Positions 1 through 12,625 of a DNA stretch of 64,000 nt are shown piece by piece. Under the pieces are notes generated by a model. The model made no database searches and was not told where the DNA came from. It saw nothing but the letters and a program-made list of their open reading frames with translations. Position 1 is the first letter of the stretch; each line of letters begins with the position of its first letter. The stretch is from Liolophura sinensis. Lineage: Eukaryota; Mollusca; Polyplacophora; Chitonida; Chitonidae. The stretch lies in assembly GCF_032854445.1 (NCBI RefSeq), contig NC_088304.1, positions 17,495,704-17,559,703 of the forward strand. Direction: 5' to 3'. The position numbers and the translations under genes are program-made.

Positions 1-1983
1 AGTTGGCTGCAAGCAGGTGTTGAATTTGACTGGCTTAATACACATACCTTGCCAATGATGCAATGCATGTGAGAATAGCAAAGTGAAGAAGGGACTAAAC
101 TAGGGACGATGATGGCTTTTGGACCTATTGTTCTCTTAGTGGGTATTTCTGGGTGACGAGAATGACTGTAGTTCTACCAGGATGACCTAACTCTACCTTA
201 GCTAAGACTCCACTAGAGAAACACAACATTCTATTTAATTTACATGTAGTGGTCGAGTTCTGCCGTGTCTCCTACAAAGACACAGGCCTGCACAAATCTG
301 CATGCTACAGTTTCGGCAACTGCTCCTTTATTCCATAGCAGCCTGCTGGTCTCAATTTTAACATGAAACCCCTTCATCAGGATGACCGTGGTCAATGTAA
401 ACAAAGTCGCCTCTCGTATGTGGAAAGTTCCCACATCAAAGCTGCCTTAGCATAAGCCTACAACTGCTGCCATATTTCATGAACACAGATGAGAACTACC
501 AGCCAAAAAAACTGGTCTACCTGCGTGGTCAAAAGTCACAAATTCAGTTCTGTAAAATTTTGAACAGGGCTAAATGCTTCATTTACAGGTATGGAAGTCA
601 ATAGTTATTGTTTATAGGTTACCTTTAAGACGAGTGAATCCAAGATAATTCACAGTTGTGACTTACGCTCACATGCCGGGACGACATCGTGACCTAATAA
701 ACTCGGTTGTTGCTCCCCGCGCATGCGTGGATGACCTTTCACAAAGTTTTGACTGACTTTTTCACAACTATGATAGTGGTCAGTTTTGACACACAGAAAG
801 CCATTTCACTGCGAAGACACGAATTTTCAATTGACTGAAGGCTAGGGAGCAGAATGACGGACCCCACAGTTTGTGCGAACTGTCAAATTAAATTTGCAGT
901 AAAAAAAACGGAGGCTATCTTCGGCATCCATTCTATATTTCATGGAAAGGTCAACCGCTGCTGTGCATGTGTGCCTCGCTGACCCAGATTTTAAAAACAT
1001 GGCAGAGCGAGACCTGCTTAATATGAGGCTATTTTTGATTTCGGCTAAGATTTACAAGAGAATGGTGATGTAATGGCAAGTTGCGATTGTGGCAAAATGT
1101 GCGCAAATATTTTAGCTTTCAGAATTACACTGCTTTACGTGTATTCCCGACGAACCTGACATGCTTGCATCGGAATAGAAGGAGGAGGTAACTCTTTGTA
1201 AGCATTATACCGGAATCGGGTCCACATAGCTCTCGGGCTAGAGCCAAAGTTGACACCAGTCTTGGACCGCAGCCATTGTTTAGAAAGGACTTATTGGGAC
1301 ATGGCGTGAATCAGTGTATGATTTACCATTAGTTGCCCCTGTAGCTAAGTTACCCGTCAGCCCAGTATGAAGATAGGAGTTGAATAAGCCACCTGGGGCT
1401 AAGTCTTTTCTATATCTGTTTAATGTGTATATCAAACAGGATATGAGTAGCAAAGAACTGGGAGCTGAATCACTAACAGATGCTGATATTTTGAACCACT
1501 TGAATCGGGTGCTGTCTGATAGGCGATTTAGCGCCCAATTCTTTACGATTCACAGGCTAGCCAAGAATAGGTCGACCCTTCTATTTGTCAACAAGCCCCT
1601 CCTCAGATGCTCACAGTAAAATCCCGGTTCTTCAATGAATTGACCTTACTCTACCACTTGTCAGCAACATCAACTTTAAAATTCCCCTTCTTTGGGTAGA
1701 GGTATTTGTCGCTAAATCTTCCCATTACATCCCATTGGGAACTAGCATAGGGAACCTGAGGTTAAGTCAAACTCTACACTGCCATCGTTGCCGTTGGTAA
1801 GGCCGATGATAAATAAGCCGCGGAACGTTTAACTTTGTGAACTCCTCTTGTACACGTTAAACAACCACCTGCATCACCGATTGGGCCGATTTAACTGAAA
1901 AGAGTGGCGCAAGTTTTCACCGCTGAATTTAAGATAACACACTTAACCGATTTTCAACACCTCGAATAATAATAAAAACTCAC
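1..1983. other. Left-edge non-coding stretch, likely cofilin intron
   Basis: This lies directly downstream (minus strand) of the cofilin exon and begins with its GTGAGT donor at 1978-1983. I looked for the next cofilin exon, which should start with a G to complete the split Trp codon and then continue the ADF-homology domain, and did not find it. The short open frames here (up to 79 residues) resemble no family I know and are of chance length. Confidence 0.5.
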
Positions 1984-2267
1984 CATGCTACAAATACAAC
2001 TGACTCTCTTGCATGACTTTCCTCGTTCACAAAGCTGAAGTCCAGCAAAGCGTATCGGGGTTCCTTTTCGGGCAACTCCTTTTTCAAGGCGTCCAGGATG
2101 TCTTCTCCTGTAGCCCCGTCCCCAAAGTCCTCCTTCGGGTAAGTTTTGTCCGTAACGATTTGTGAGCAATCATCATTTATCTTGAACAGAGCACAGCGTA
2201 GTGCTCTCGACCTGAGCTGAGCTATCGTAGCTTCGGCTTCTGGGCTCACCTTAACTCCTGACGCCAT
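1984..2267 (-). CDS. CFL: Cofilin/ADF-family actin-depolymerising protein, first coding exon (partial gene)
   Basis: The exon encodes 94 residues starting MASGVKVSPEAEATIAQLRS. Cofilins bind actin monomers and filaments in the cytoplasm and speed filament severing and turnover. The start MASGVxVS, the central stretch RYALLDFSF and the hydrophobic strand VVFVAW match the N-terminal two thirds of the ADF-homology domain. The family is about 145-165 residues long, so roughly 50-70 residues are missing. The Trp codon is split: the exon ends in TG before GTGAGT, and the next exon must begin with G. That exon, which should hold the actin-binding long helix, is not visible at 1-1983, so the gene probably continues off the left edge. 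The ATG is the first in frame after a pyrimidine-rich leader. A phosphorylatable Ser follows at residue 3, as is usual in the family. Assignment to cofilin rather than another ADF-domain protein rests on length and N-terminus. Confidence 0.85.
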
Positions 2268-3096
2268 TTTAGCTTTAGTTTAAAATGTGCTGTGTCTTTC
2301 TTCCTCGATCTCTCCTAACCGCTAGGACAAGCTCATCCGGCACTCTGACGTGACTCACCTCAGGGACGGACGACAACGTGAGGCAAATGATGGGGGGACT
2401 TCGGCTTACGACCACGGAACCAAACACTAAGCTGTCCACGAGCAAAAGCTAGTTGTATGTTTTCACACAAACGCTCTCGGTCTAATTTTGTGATTGAGTG
2501 CTGGCTTTACGGAGTTTATATATTCACCGTAAACAATTCGTAAAATTTTGACTAATGAAAGCAACAACGCGATAATGAAACCGTCTGAGTCACCAATAAA
2601 GGCACCTTGCAGCAAATGAAAGCCTGCTTCCTGATAGGCTAAATATGTCAAATGGTTCGCGAACCTCTCCATATATGGAGCGTCATACTCGAATCATTAT
2701 AATATGCTTCCATTTATGGCATGTTGCATACATAAGAGACATTCACTCACAAGTTCTACACATGCTGCCTTATTTTGGGAAAAGCAGTGCACAAGGTGTG
2801 ATAATTGTTCAAGGAGTGTCTTATACCACATGACTGGTGGATTGTTCCATACTGCTCAAAGATTATACACTTTGTGGTTCTATGAAATAGACCTAGGGCA
2901 AAATTTTCTTAAAATTTGTGACTCTCTGAACACCTCTGAATAACCTACAAACGTGAGTTCGAACCTCATATCATTATTGTATTTTCTTTTTTTAGTAAAA
3001 CTGTCAAGAAAGGCACATTGGGACATACATGTATAAGCCTATATCATGCTGTATATGTAATTTACATGCTGAACTGACATCTTCATAATAAATATA
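2268..3096. other. Cofilin upstream region
   Basis: This holds the 5' leader and promoter side of the cofilin exon on the minus strand. No clear TATA box is visible. A CpG-containing stretch lies at about 2310-2390, followed by AT-rich sequence with no recognisable gene. Confidence 0.3.
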
Positions 3097-3405
3097 TCGG
3101 CCCGGATAGCACAGTTGGTAGAGCGTCCGCTTCGGGAGTGGTAGATCCAGGATCAATCCTGGGTCGAGTCTCACCTAAGACTTTAAAGAGGACGTTGTAA
3201 TTTCCTCGTTCGGCGTTCAGTGCAACGACTGGTTGACCTCGATCAGTATAATGGCTCGGGCGGGGCGGCTTACTTGCCTTCGCTAAGTCGTCTCAGTGAA
3301 GCACCACTAGATAAAAAAGCGATGGAAATCCGTCGTGCGACAAGGAGGCACATTACATACACCCTAAGGATTCCTTCGTCGTCGTATGGCTAAAAAATTG
3401 TTAAG
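3097..3405 (+). mobile_element. tRNA-headed SINE, family A, near full length
   Basis: The first ~75 bases look like a tRNA: an A-box-like TAGCACAGTTGGTAGAG, an anticodon arm CGCTTCGGGAG resembling tRNA-Pro(CGG), and a B-box-like GGATCAATCC. A body of about 230 bases follows. A reverse-orientation copy with the same head and body sits at 32454-32785 and a fragment at 35685-35795, which shows it is dispersed. Confidence 0.7.
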
Positions 3406-4289
3406 TACAACGTTAAGCACGCACTCACCCATAATAAATAGGCCACAGGCATAGTGTAGGTCCGGCCTATATATGTAGGCATACAGGCCTACGTAGTTAT
3501 GTATCATTATACGTAATAACAATAATATCTAATAATAATAACAGTTTCCTCGGGGTTTACTTTTATTTCAGCATTGATTTGTGATTTCACGGCGGGTTTT
3601 CTCGTTTCTAGGGCGATTCCAATGTGGCCTACCCGTATTTTTCTCTATAAACCTCCGAAATACACATCCTGTAGAGAGTGGCAATGCATCAAACTTGGTC
3701 TATCCCGTTAGGCTATAAAATTAACAAGCAGGATTGGCAGTCGGTTTAACGCATTCCTCCTGACCTGATTTAACAGCTGCTAGCAGAATTGGAACCGCAG
3801 TCTGTATCAGTACAAACCGTTTTACATCTACAGTTCATTGCTATAACTTGATTTTGAAATCGTCGAAAAACAAAAAAGCTGTTGTCATCATAACAAGCTC
3901 ACACAAAACCATACAGTAACCGAGGAATCTAAAATACGTTCTCTTATATTATTAAACGTATTGCATGTCCTATATGAAATTCGTTTTGATCTTAAAAGCC
4001 TACAATGGCCTTGATGACCATATATGTTTATATATTCATCAGATTATGGGGCACCGATGAAGTCAGTGGAACATTTTTAGCTGTGACGAACGGCTCTATG
4101 GGGTGATGATATCGTTGTTGTAGTTTGTTGTTGAGGCTGTGTTCATTATCATGAAGCTCTTTAAAGTAATAATGCGCCGCGGCTTGACCTGTCATTTTTT
4201 TTCTTGTTTTCTTTTACGTATATGTACGTATGTATACTTGGGGCTTATCGTCGCACTTCACAATTCTCATTCATATGACAACGAGGAGT
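3406..4289. other. AT-rich stretch, nothing recognised
   Basis: No exon, RNA gene or repeat family was recognised. Short ATA/ATT-rich runs occur around 3510-3545. Confidence 0.3.
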
Positions 4290-4575
4290 CATTAGTTGTG
4301 TGTTCATATATGGTGTCTTCTTGTGGCAGGGCGAGTCCATGTCGCCAAAGTGCTGCCATCACTGAAGTATCATCCCGAAGAAACCAGACATGACACCACA
4401 CCCAGTAACATTATAATGACACCGGGACAACCAGTCACGTTTCCTTGCTCTAACCTCTCAGTTCTGAGCGCAAACCGAGGCAGCAGCAAGTGCCAATCTT
4501 AAAGTCTCTGGTATGACCCGACCCGGGTTTGATCCCGGGGCCTCTCGACTTCGAGGCTCTAACCATTGTATTGAC
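4290..4575 (-). mobile_element. tRNA-headed SINE, family B
   Basis: On the minus strand the element starts with a tRNA-like head: TGGTTAGAGCCTCGAAGTCG followed by a B-box-like GGATCAAACCC. The body is closely matched by 45110-45392, which has the same CTTCTTGTGGCAG and AAGTCCATG... blocks, the same GACACCCCACCCAGT-type stretch and the same head at the right end. Two diverged copies in one window indicate a dispersed family. Confidence 0.65.
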
Positions 4576-5850
4576 AAATTCATTGTGAGGTGCAAAATGT
4601 GTATAGTGTGCTCTAAAAAAATGCTTCATTGTTTTCAGGCCGTAAAATATATTGTACATGGTCTATAGATGGCAAGGAAGGAAAACTAGTGAAAAACTAG
4701 TTTTGGCCCATAAAACCCCAAAATAAACTTCTAATATTTGAATGTCAATCAGCGTGTGGTGACATAATTTTATGTCGTCTTTTCCTTCGAACTGATCGCG
4801 AATCTTGTCCAGTAGCAATGTAAATACCCTTACATACAGCATACATATCGAGCTCATGGCGGTCGCTACATCTGGAAGAACGAACAGCTGAAATTTTTGT
4901 AGGTCACTGTACGTAGAGAGAAATTTAGGTAAAAAGTTGAATATGTACAAGTGTGGGTATCCGCGGGGTAGTGACCAAATGACGCAACTCACTGCTCGTT
5001 TCGCAAAGACTCCCCTCCTTTTTATAAAGGTACACATGTATTTTGGGACCCTATGTACGTCCTGCCTATATAACTTGACCTTAGTCATGTAGTGTTCACT
5101 TGTCCTCTGGATGAAAATTACGCGTTGCAGATTTTGATGTAAGCGTTCCTGAATGTAGAATCCACTTATCTTTGTACTGAATTGTTTAGAAGATATTCTC
5201 GTGTAAAAAAATGCTTATATATTCCTGGGCAGGTCGTCACGGCTACACATGTATAGCGTAGCCAAAATGTGAATCTGTTGTCGCCTGCTTCAACTGAGAC
5301 ACTTGTTGTACGCTGGCTGGGCGATACGAGTAACGTATGCCAAGTCTATCGTCATTACACGCACGAATGCGGAAGTGGTTTATATGCATATGCATTGTAC
5401 ATTTAGGCTTATTACCCCCCACTCCCCGGTACTTTCTCTTATGTTTAACGTTGTATATGTCATGCGGGCGTTGCAAGTCATAGAATATAACGTATATAAG
5501 AAATGGGTACACAGGCCTACTGATATTTATATAGTGTCCTATATGCAATGTACAACGGGCTTAAGTTTAACAGTGTAATCTTGTGGCAGACAGACTTACA
5601 TAGATACGCCCCCCACCCGCCCTTCCTCACCAGTGATATGCCCCTGACTGACACATATAAAGCATGGATAAGTCTCACATGTGCAACGTTTATGTCGAAC
5701 ATGTATAACATTGAAAATGAAGAAAGATATGCCTACCTGAATGTGAAACCTCTGTTTCCACCATATATTTAAAAACTTGCAAGCAGATAAATGCTGGTGT
5801 GCCGATGTAACCAACTGGTCGTGAATATTTACATGTACAAAACCAAACAT
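4576..5850. other. Intergenic, no gene recognised
   Basis: The longest open frame (141 codons, minus strand, 4663-5088) resembles no family I know. At this base composition one or two frames of this length are expected by chance in 64 kb. No repeat family was recognised. Confidence 0.35.
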
Positions 5851-5976
5851 CCTAGGATACCTGTATAGCCCAGTAGGCTATACCTATATAACAAAACAGT
5901 CAACAGGGATATCTATATATCGAGACACCTTAGGATACCTATACAATATCTGATTATATACATGTAGGTATCCAGG

Positions 5977-6071
<95 letters not shown>

Positions 6072-7320
6072 CAGTCCGTGATACCTCCGGGATACCTGCA
6101 TGTATATAATCAGACAGCCTGCGCCCATGCATCCAAATACATGGATACCTATGCAAGCAGACAGCCCGTGAAACCTAAATAACTAGACAATCTGGGATAC
6201 CTGCGTGCATGCATCCAGGCGCCCGCGGGATACCTTTGCAAGCAGACAGCCCGTGATACCTAAATAACTAGACAGTCTGGGATACCTGCGTGCATGCATC
6301 CAGGCGCCCGCGGGATACCTTTTGCAAGCAGACAGCCCGTGATACCTAAATAACTAAACAGTCTGGAATACCTGCGTGCATGCATCCAGGCGCCCGCGGG
6401 ATACCTTTTGCAAGCAGACAGCCCGTGATACCTAAATAACTAGACAGCCTGGAATACCTATATAATTAGACAACCAGGGATACCTATATAACCAGACAGC
6501 CTGGGATACCTATATAACCAGATAGTCTGGGATACCTATATAACCAGACAGCCTGGGATACCTATATAACCAGACAGCCTGGGATACCTGTATAACCAGA
6601 CAGTCTGGGGTACCAATATAACCAGATAGCCTGAGATACCTATATAACCAGACGGCCCGGGATACCTGTATAACCAGGCAGTTTGGAATATCTATATAAA
6701 CAGACAGCCTGGAATACCTATGTAACCAGATAGCCCGGGATACCTTTATAACCCTGCAGCCTGGAATACCTATATAACCAGATAGCCTGAGATACCTATA
6801 TAACTAGACAGTCTGCGATAGCCATGAAAACAGGCAACTCAAATTACCTACAAAACCAGACAGCCCGGAATACCTATATAAGCAGATAGCCCGGGATACC
6901 TATATAACCAGATAGCCCGGGATACCTAGGTAGCCCATAATACCCTTCAAAAAACCTCCCACAAAAAACAGGCAGTCCAGAACCAGACACCCCGGAATAC
7001 TTTATATAAACAGACAGCCCGGGGTACCTATATAGGCAGACAGTCTGCAATATGCCAATAAAAACAGACAGCTCAGAATACCCGCATAACCAAACAGCCC
7101 GGAATACTTATATGTACAGCGCGGGATACCTGTACATGCATACGGGATACCTATACAGGCAGACAGCTCGGAATACCTATAAAAACAGGCAGCCCAGGAT
7201 ACCCACATAACCAGGCATCCCAGAACACCTATAGAAAATTGGCAGCCTAGAATACCTATATAACCAGACATCCCGGGATACCTATTTAAACAGATTGCCT
7301 GGGACACTATATATTAGTTT
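5851..7320 (+). repeat. Degenerate ~27-30 bp minisatellite with embedded ~85-bp higher-order units
   Basis: The core GGATACCTATATAACCAGAC recurs with substitutions about forty times. At 6160-6450 it is organised into four longer units of about 85 bp, each with GATACCTAAATAACTAGACA, a GCATGCATCCAGGCGCCCGC block and a CTTTGCAAGCAGACAG block. A (TA)n tract interrupts it at 5979-6066. The open frames through it are artefacts of repetition. Confidence 0.9.
5979..6066. repeat. (TA)n microsatellite
   Basis: An uninterrupted TA run of about 88 bases within the array. The run at 15411-15446 lies in the same position relative to the copied block at 15447-15680. Confidence 0.98.
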
Positions 7321-7529
7321 TTGTCGCGGAGTGTCAGCGTTTATTCATTTAATCTTAGCTCATCGCCATATTTACATACGGATGGTTGTCGTCAGTTTTA
7401 TCAGTAGAGAAAACTGGATTACCTGGCCTAAGTCACCGGCCTTTAATTAACTTTCCCATATTCTTACATGTGACGTACAGATGTTCACTCAGTATTGGTG
7501 GGAGTCAATTAAGTGATCCTGGACGAGTG

Positions 7530-7618
<89 letters not shown>
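7530..7618. repeat. (TA)n microsatellite
   Basis: A perfect TA run of about 88 bases, flanked by GAGTGT on the left and ACTCGTTC on the right. The left GACGAGTG and right ACTCGTTC make a short inverted repeat around the run. Confidence 0.98.
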
Positions 7619-7619
<1 letters not shown>

Positions 7620-9549
7620 TCGTTCAAACGGTCGCACGGCTGTTGTCAGCCACTTATTTTCATCAACACTGAGAGTGGGGAATCTACAAATTCCTTGTCA
7701 AATTCGTCCACATTTTGAAATGCCGGCTAGAGCTCATTTGTCACGTGTCTTTGTTTAAATAACTCCAATAAGTTCTTGGTTAAGCTGACGTCATGCTCGG
7801 GTATCTCTCGGAAAAGCTTGGCGTTCAAGCATATTATACTATCATCATTAAATCAAACTAGATCGTATAATTCACACTTTTATATCACTCCGTTTAATAC
7901 CTTGATCCGATGTTGACGCATCCTGAACTGACTTCAGGTATCAATTAGATACTTACATACCTGCTCAAGTTAGCAAGGAGTTTATGCAAATGTGGACAAC
8001 CTATGCATGCTTCTGTCCATTCATAATTTGTCATCAGACTGATTGCATCGGTGTTATTCAAACACAAACTAGTGTTAAAGAGCAGCGACAAGGGCTCGTA
8101 GAGAAATGAAATCCTACATGAAACTTGTGGTTTTTAGTATATAGTGGCGTTACCGTGTTTGCGCACTATCAGGGTGCAATCTGCGCACTCAGCAAAGCGC
8201 ATCATTCAGTACATAAGTCACGCTAGAATAAGTATCAAGCTCGAGAAGAGGTGCAGATGGCTAAATTCTGTGCTATGGAGAGTTCCTCCCTATAGTTGTC
8301 GAACCCAATATGCTGAGCTCTCAACACACCATTGTTTAAACTCTTTTCGTTACTAACTCGTGGTTGCCATCTAGAAGGGGACGCACAGATTCACCTATAG
8401 TTGTAGATATAACCCGAGGGGCGTACTATGTCACGTGAGTATATGTCTAAGATTTGTTGGATTAAGCTGGATCGTGAGATCGAACCTTTGGAATTTGAAC
8501 CAGTTCAGAGGCCATGTGGCCACATCATCGGTATTAGATTCGCTGAATTGAGATTTTGATAGGACTTGTTTGGGGGCGTCTGTCTGATGGACTATACATG
8601 TACATGTACGATAAAACACCCAATGACAAGGTTGCACATTTTGCCCGATTCTGTTATTTCTGTTGATCCTATAAGGGTATTTTGAGGCTTGTTTGGAAGA
8701 TAAGATGATATTCTATAGTTCCAATGCCACAAGTAATATTCCTTGACATACATTTGGCTATGAAAATGCACAATTTTTTCTGAAATTTTAGGTAATTTAC
8801 CTTAAGTATGTGACGAGGTACACAGATATATAATACGTTTCGGAGGGAAATGTGTGAAGTGAAAGGCATAGATTATAATCCTCAGAGTGTGTTTAGTCAA
8901 GTGTAGGTTACATATCAGTATATCCTTCATACTGTATTGTATTTGGAGATATTCCAGGGTGAAATTCTGCAGAGGACTTATGGCACTGGGTTCAAAATTA
9001 ACAAAAGAGCCGAAAGGAGACATTCAACACGGTATGCAAGCTGAGTCGTAGATTTCATCACACCTTTGCTTGATTTCGCTACAGAAAATGTTGTCATCAC
9101 TAACGGACAAAACAACCAAACTGTATCCAAGCATGTCACCAGTTATACCAAACTGAGATCGTCACAGCATGTTCATCAAGTAAATACAAGATTTGTCATT
9201 ACGTGACGGGTCAGTCTTATACGCGTTGTGTATAGTCACGTGACAGGTCTGTCAACATTTCGGTTGCGGATACAGTGTATCTGCCGAGTAGATACATGAG
9301 TATTTCTCATGCCCATCAGTAGATATGTGCAGTATATGGGGTCATATGGGTGGGGCAACTATCAAGGCCTCGGTAGCTCTGCCGTAGATGAGGTCATGGC
9401 CATTTTGGGTCATTAAGAGGGGCCTGAAGGATGAAAAGCGGTAAAAGTGACATTCTGAAAATGAAAGTTTTAAAAGGTTACTTCGGCACGTGTATGTATA
9501 GGCTACTGAGGTCCCGCAGCCTCTACAACCTTTAGATTACCATAGGAGT
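7619..9549. other. Intergenic, no gene recognised
   Basis: No exon, tRNA or repeat family could be supported on either strand. The open frames here are short (70 codons or fewer) and resemble nothing I know. Confidence 0.3.
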
Positions 9550-9561
9550 ATACTTGAGCAG

Positions 9562-9710
9562 GTGCGTGGGAAGGTCTGCCAGCAACCTGCTGATGGTCGT
9601 GGGTTTCTCCCGGGCTCTGCCCGGTTTCCACCCACCATAATGCTGGCCGCCGTCGTATAAGTGAAATATTCTTGAGTACGGCATAAAACACCAATCAAAT
9701 AAATAAATAA
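9562..9710 (+). mobile_element. 5'-truncated SINE, family C (Nin-DC-like tail)
   Basis: It contains GGTCGTGGGTTTCTCCCGGG, the core GTATAAGTGAAATATTCTTG, and an AATAAATAAATA end. It is bounded by a 12-bp target-site duplication, ATACTTGAGCAG, at 9550-9561 and 9711-9722. The tRNA head is missing, so the copy is 5'-truncated. The core resembles the conserved SINE central domain called Nin-DC; that name is from memory. Confidence 0.88.
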
Positions 9711-9722
9711 ATACTTGAGCAG

Positions 9723-12227
9723 ACATTCGGAGTTGAGGCAACGAGACAAGAAAGTTTAAAGACTACTGAGACGTAATAAAGACATGGTTTAAAAGATTAA
9801 AAGTGGGGGAATGGTGAGGTGGTGAGAATTTCAAAAGTCTATCCGAGCACATTAGGCGCGTGGGTCCAGAGGCTGCCAACGCCCCGGAAACTCCATAGCA
9901 TTAGATTGTCGTAGAGATGCTTTCAGGCATTCCTAGTTAACTGGTGCCCCGAGACGTACATTGAAGGCTTTAAAAAAATACGGCGTCGAAAACTGACAAA
10001 TGGTTAAAAAGATTACAAAAGTCAGTGCGTCGAGTTTAGGAGTCGTGCTTGATAGTGTAGCATTGGGCTTCAACTTATATATGTCAGCCACAGATGAGCG
10101 TCTTTGGCGAAATGTTTTCACTTTGTAAAAGGCTACGTAAAGAACCTTATTTGATCGACAGAAAATAAAGAATTTCAAAGCTTTTAATATAATTTTGTGT
10201 ACTTCCTAACTTCACGTTATTTGTGAAAACCAAAAAAGGAGACCAGCTCTGAATTGTATCATGGTCGAAGTTGTGTATATGGACAGACGCAGTTATAGAT
10301 AAATAAGAATCAATCTTCTATGCACTTAATCTGTTTTGCATCTGCATTCTGTACACACCTTTATGCACCGGTGCACTGTAAGTTAACTATATATATCTAC
10401 ATGGCACATCTATACATCGTACATACCTGTGCACTTTAAACACGTTTAAAGCGAACACTGCACACAGTGCATATTCCACCTGTGTGTACACACATGTATT
10501 TATTAACTCCCATAAAACGTTTATAGGCACCATACGGACGCACACTTATCCCGCATCAGACAAAATACTCCGCTTATCACTGGACAATAACAGTCACGTG
10601 GGGGTACAGATATATTCTCGAATCCTGTCGACGACGTCAAATGCGTCCGCTGAGAAGGTTATCTCCCTTTGTTGGGTTGTGCATACACCGGTCACATCGT
10701 TAAGGGGATTCACTTATACATTACTCTTCTGCACTGAACTGATGTGGCCACAGACCCCCATTAATTTTCCATAACGACAATGTTAACGTTTAGCGCTGTA
10801 GCTCAGTCCCAAACATTCCGAGGCCAGTAAGCTTTGGTGCATACCTGGCCCAGCCTGTGAGAAAGAAGCCATAAAAATCTTGACATAGGTTGGCCGTCAA
10901 AATCTGGACCTTTCCATGCCGGCAGCTGGGAGGGGTGCCTAGCAACGCCAAGGGGACGTCACTCGCAGCCTCATCACCACCTGTCTCCTTGTGTCCTCTC
11001 GCCCAGAATGTCAAACTTTCATCATTAAAACTCATACCTGCCCAAAGCTTAGACAATTTCCATCATTTTGATACCAAGCATGCACCTGTACACCAAAAAC
11101 GGCAGGCTGGCAGCAAAAAAAGACTTTACACCCTAAAATACACAGAACTACAATCGTAGTTCTACTACTGAAAAACGGAAGTTGTAATGGGGGCCTGTGT
11201 CCATGTGTCTTTGTAGGGTAAGTTCGTTACATGGTTACTCAGTGGAGTGATATGCAAATATACAGCGTCAATAATCCTCATACTGACACCATATATTTGC
11301 GTATCCTATCTCTGAGCAACCATGCAACTAACAGTACACGTCTACAGGTATAGCCATACCTTGTACGTGTACACTGGGAATTATCCCAGATGTACACACG
11401 TCCATGGCACATGTGCCATACACATGTAATTATAAACACCTCGATAAAGCACACACCTGTACATACTATGCACCATCTGGGCATTTAATAAAATAGATGT
11501 CTATCGATCTTAACCTCAGACACCACTAAATACCTGTCAACTGAACACTTATAACCTGCCCTTCGCCTATAAGCTGTATTGTAAGTGACGTGCCCAGATT
11601 GTTCTCCTGACCCCGGCTTAGGCGACCACTCCTTTTAGTGAACTGTTGCCGAGTTCAAAGATCGTCGTTTTCAATAGAGAACAATAGTGCGTGTCTACGC
11701 TAACATACAATGCCAGCTCTGACTATGCGCTGTTACTGGAGCATATCATGGAGCCTATATAAGGTTCAACTCAAAGAAAGAACGCATGCGCAGAGAGTAG
11801 GCAAAACGGACAAGCTGTGTTGTCACATATTAATGTCCTTGAAATGCCTCTAAACCCAAATAACCAGTTAGTCAGACAATCAAACACGCAAACAGAAGTA
11901 TCAGTTATGGTGTCAGTCGGTTAAGATTACAACATAATAATTGACTTTATGTATTGAGTTCATGAATGGAGTTGTAATGTGACAAAGACGATGATTATTG
12001 GACTTTGAAACATATACATTACTATAAGGAACTCTGAACCAGGCAAAATGGTATGCACCATATATGTGATCTTTGTGTATGTCACTAGCCCGAGCTCAAC
12101 CAGCCCACTTAACAGCTAGTGGAAGTTAAATGATTAAATGGACCCGGGACCAATCGTTTAATAGGAATGGAAAGACAACTTATCGTGTATTTCGTGAATA
12201 TAGACTTTGATGATAGTATGTAATCCT
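9723..12227. other. Intergenic, no gene recognised
   Basis: Nothing in this stretch could be assigned. There are ATG-initiated frames up to 96 codons, with no family resemblance and no plausible splice-site pairing. Confidence 0.3.
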
Positions 12228-12239
12228 ATATTTTGTGGG

Positions 12240-12353
12240 TTTCCCCCGGGCTCTGCCCGGTTTCCTCCCACCATAATGTTGGCCGCCGTCGTATAAGTGA
12301 AATATTCTTGAGTACGGCGTAAAACACCAATCAAATAAATAAATCAAATAAAT
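12240..12353 (+). mobile_element. Strongly 5'-truncated SINE, family C
   Basis: The copy starts within the central domain at TTTCCCCCGGGCTCTGCCCG and runs to an AATAAATAAATCAAATAA end. It is bounded by a 12-bp duplication ATATTTTGTGGG at 12228-12239 and 12354-12365. Confidence 0.9.
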
Positions 12354-12524
12354 ATATTTTGTGGGAATAGATGACACTATCAACCCCGTATTTTGTGATC
12401 CTGGAATGTTTCAACTACCTGTACATTCTGTGGGAATAAAATGATAAAAGCATACCTATTAATTTTGTGATTCATTAACCTTCTGTTATGTTTGAATTTA
12501 ATGGTATAAGTATGCTATGCGAGC

Positions 12525-12625
12525 ATTATTTATTTATTTATTTGGAATTTAACGCCGTATACTCATGACCGATTTCATTTCTACCCTGTCGCTCATTTTC
12601 ATTGGCGGAGAAAACCGCGTGCTAT
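12525..12625 (-). mobile_element. Degraded SINE-tail fragment
   Basis: TTATTTATTTATTTGGAATTTAACGCCGTA followed by an eroded core resembles the reverse complement of the family C tail (AATAAATAAATA plus ACGGCGTAAAA). Only about 100 bases are recognisable, and no target duplication is seen. Confidence 0.4.

Noticed and set aside
4663-5088. 141-codon minus-strand open frame
   Set aside because: No family resemblance, and the length is within chance expectation for a 64-kb AT-rich window.
5884-6156. Tyr/Ile repeat proteins at AT tracts (also 7386-7758 and 15358-15561)
   Set aside because: These are translations of (TA)n microsatellites.
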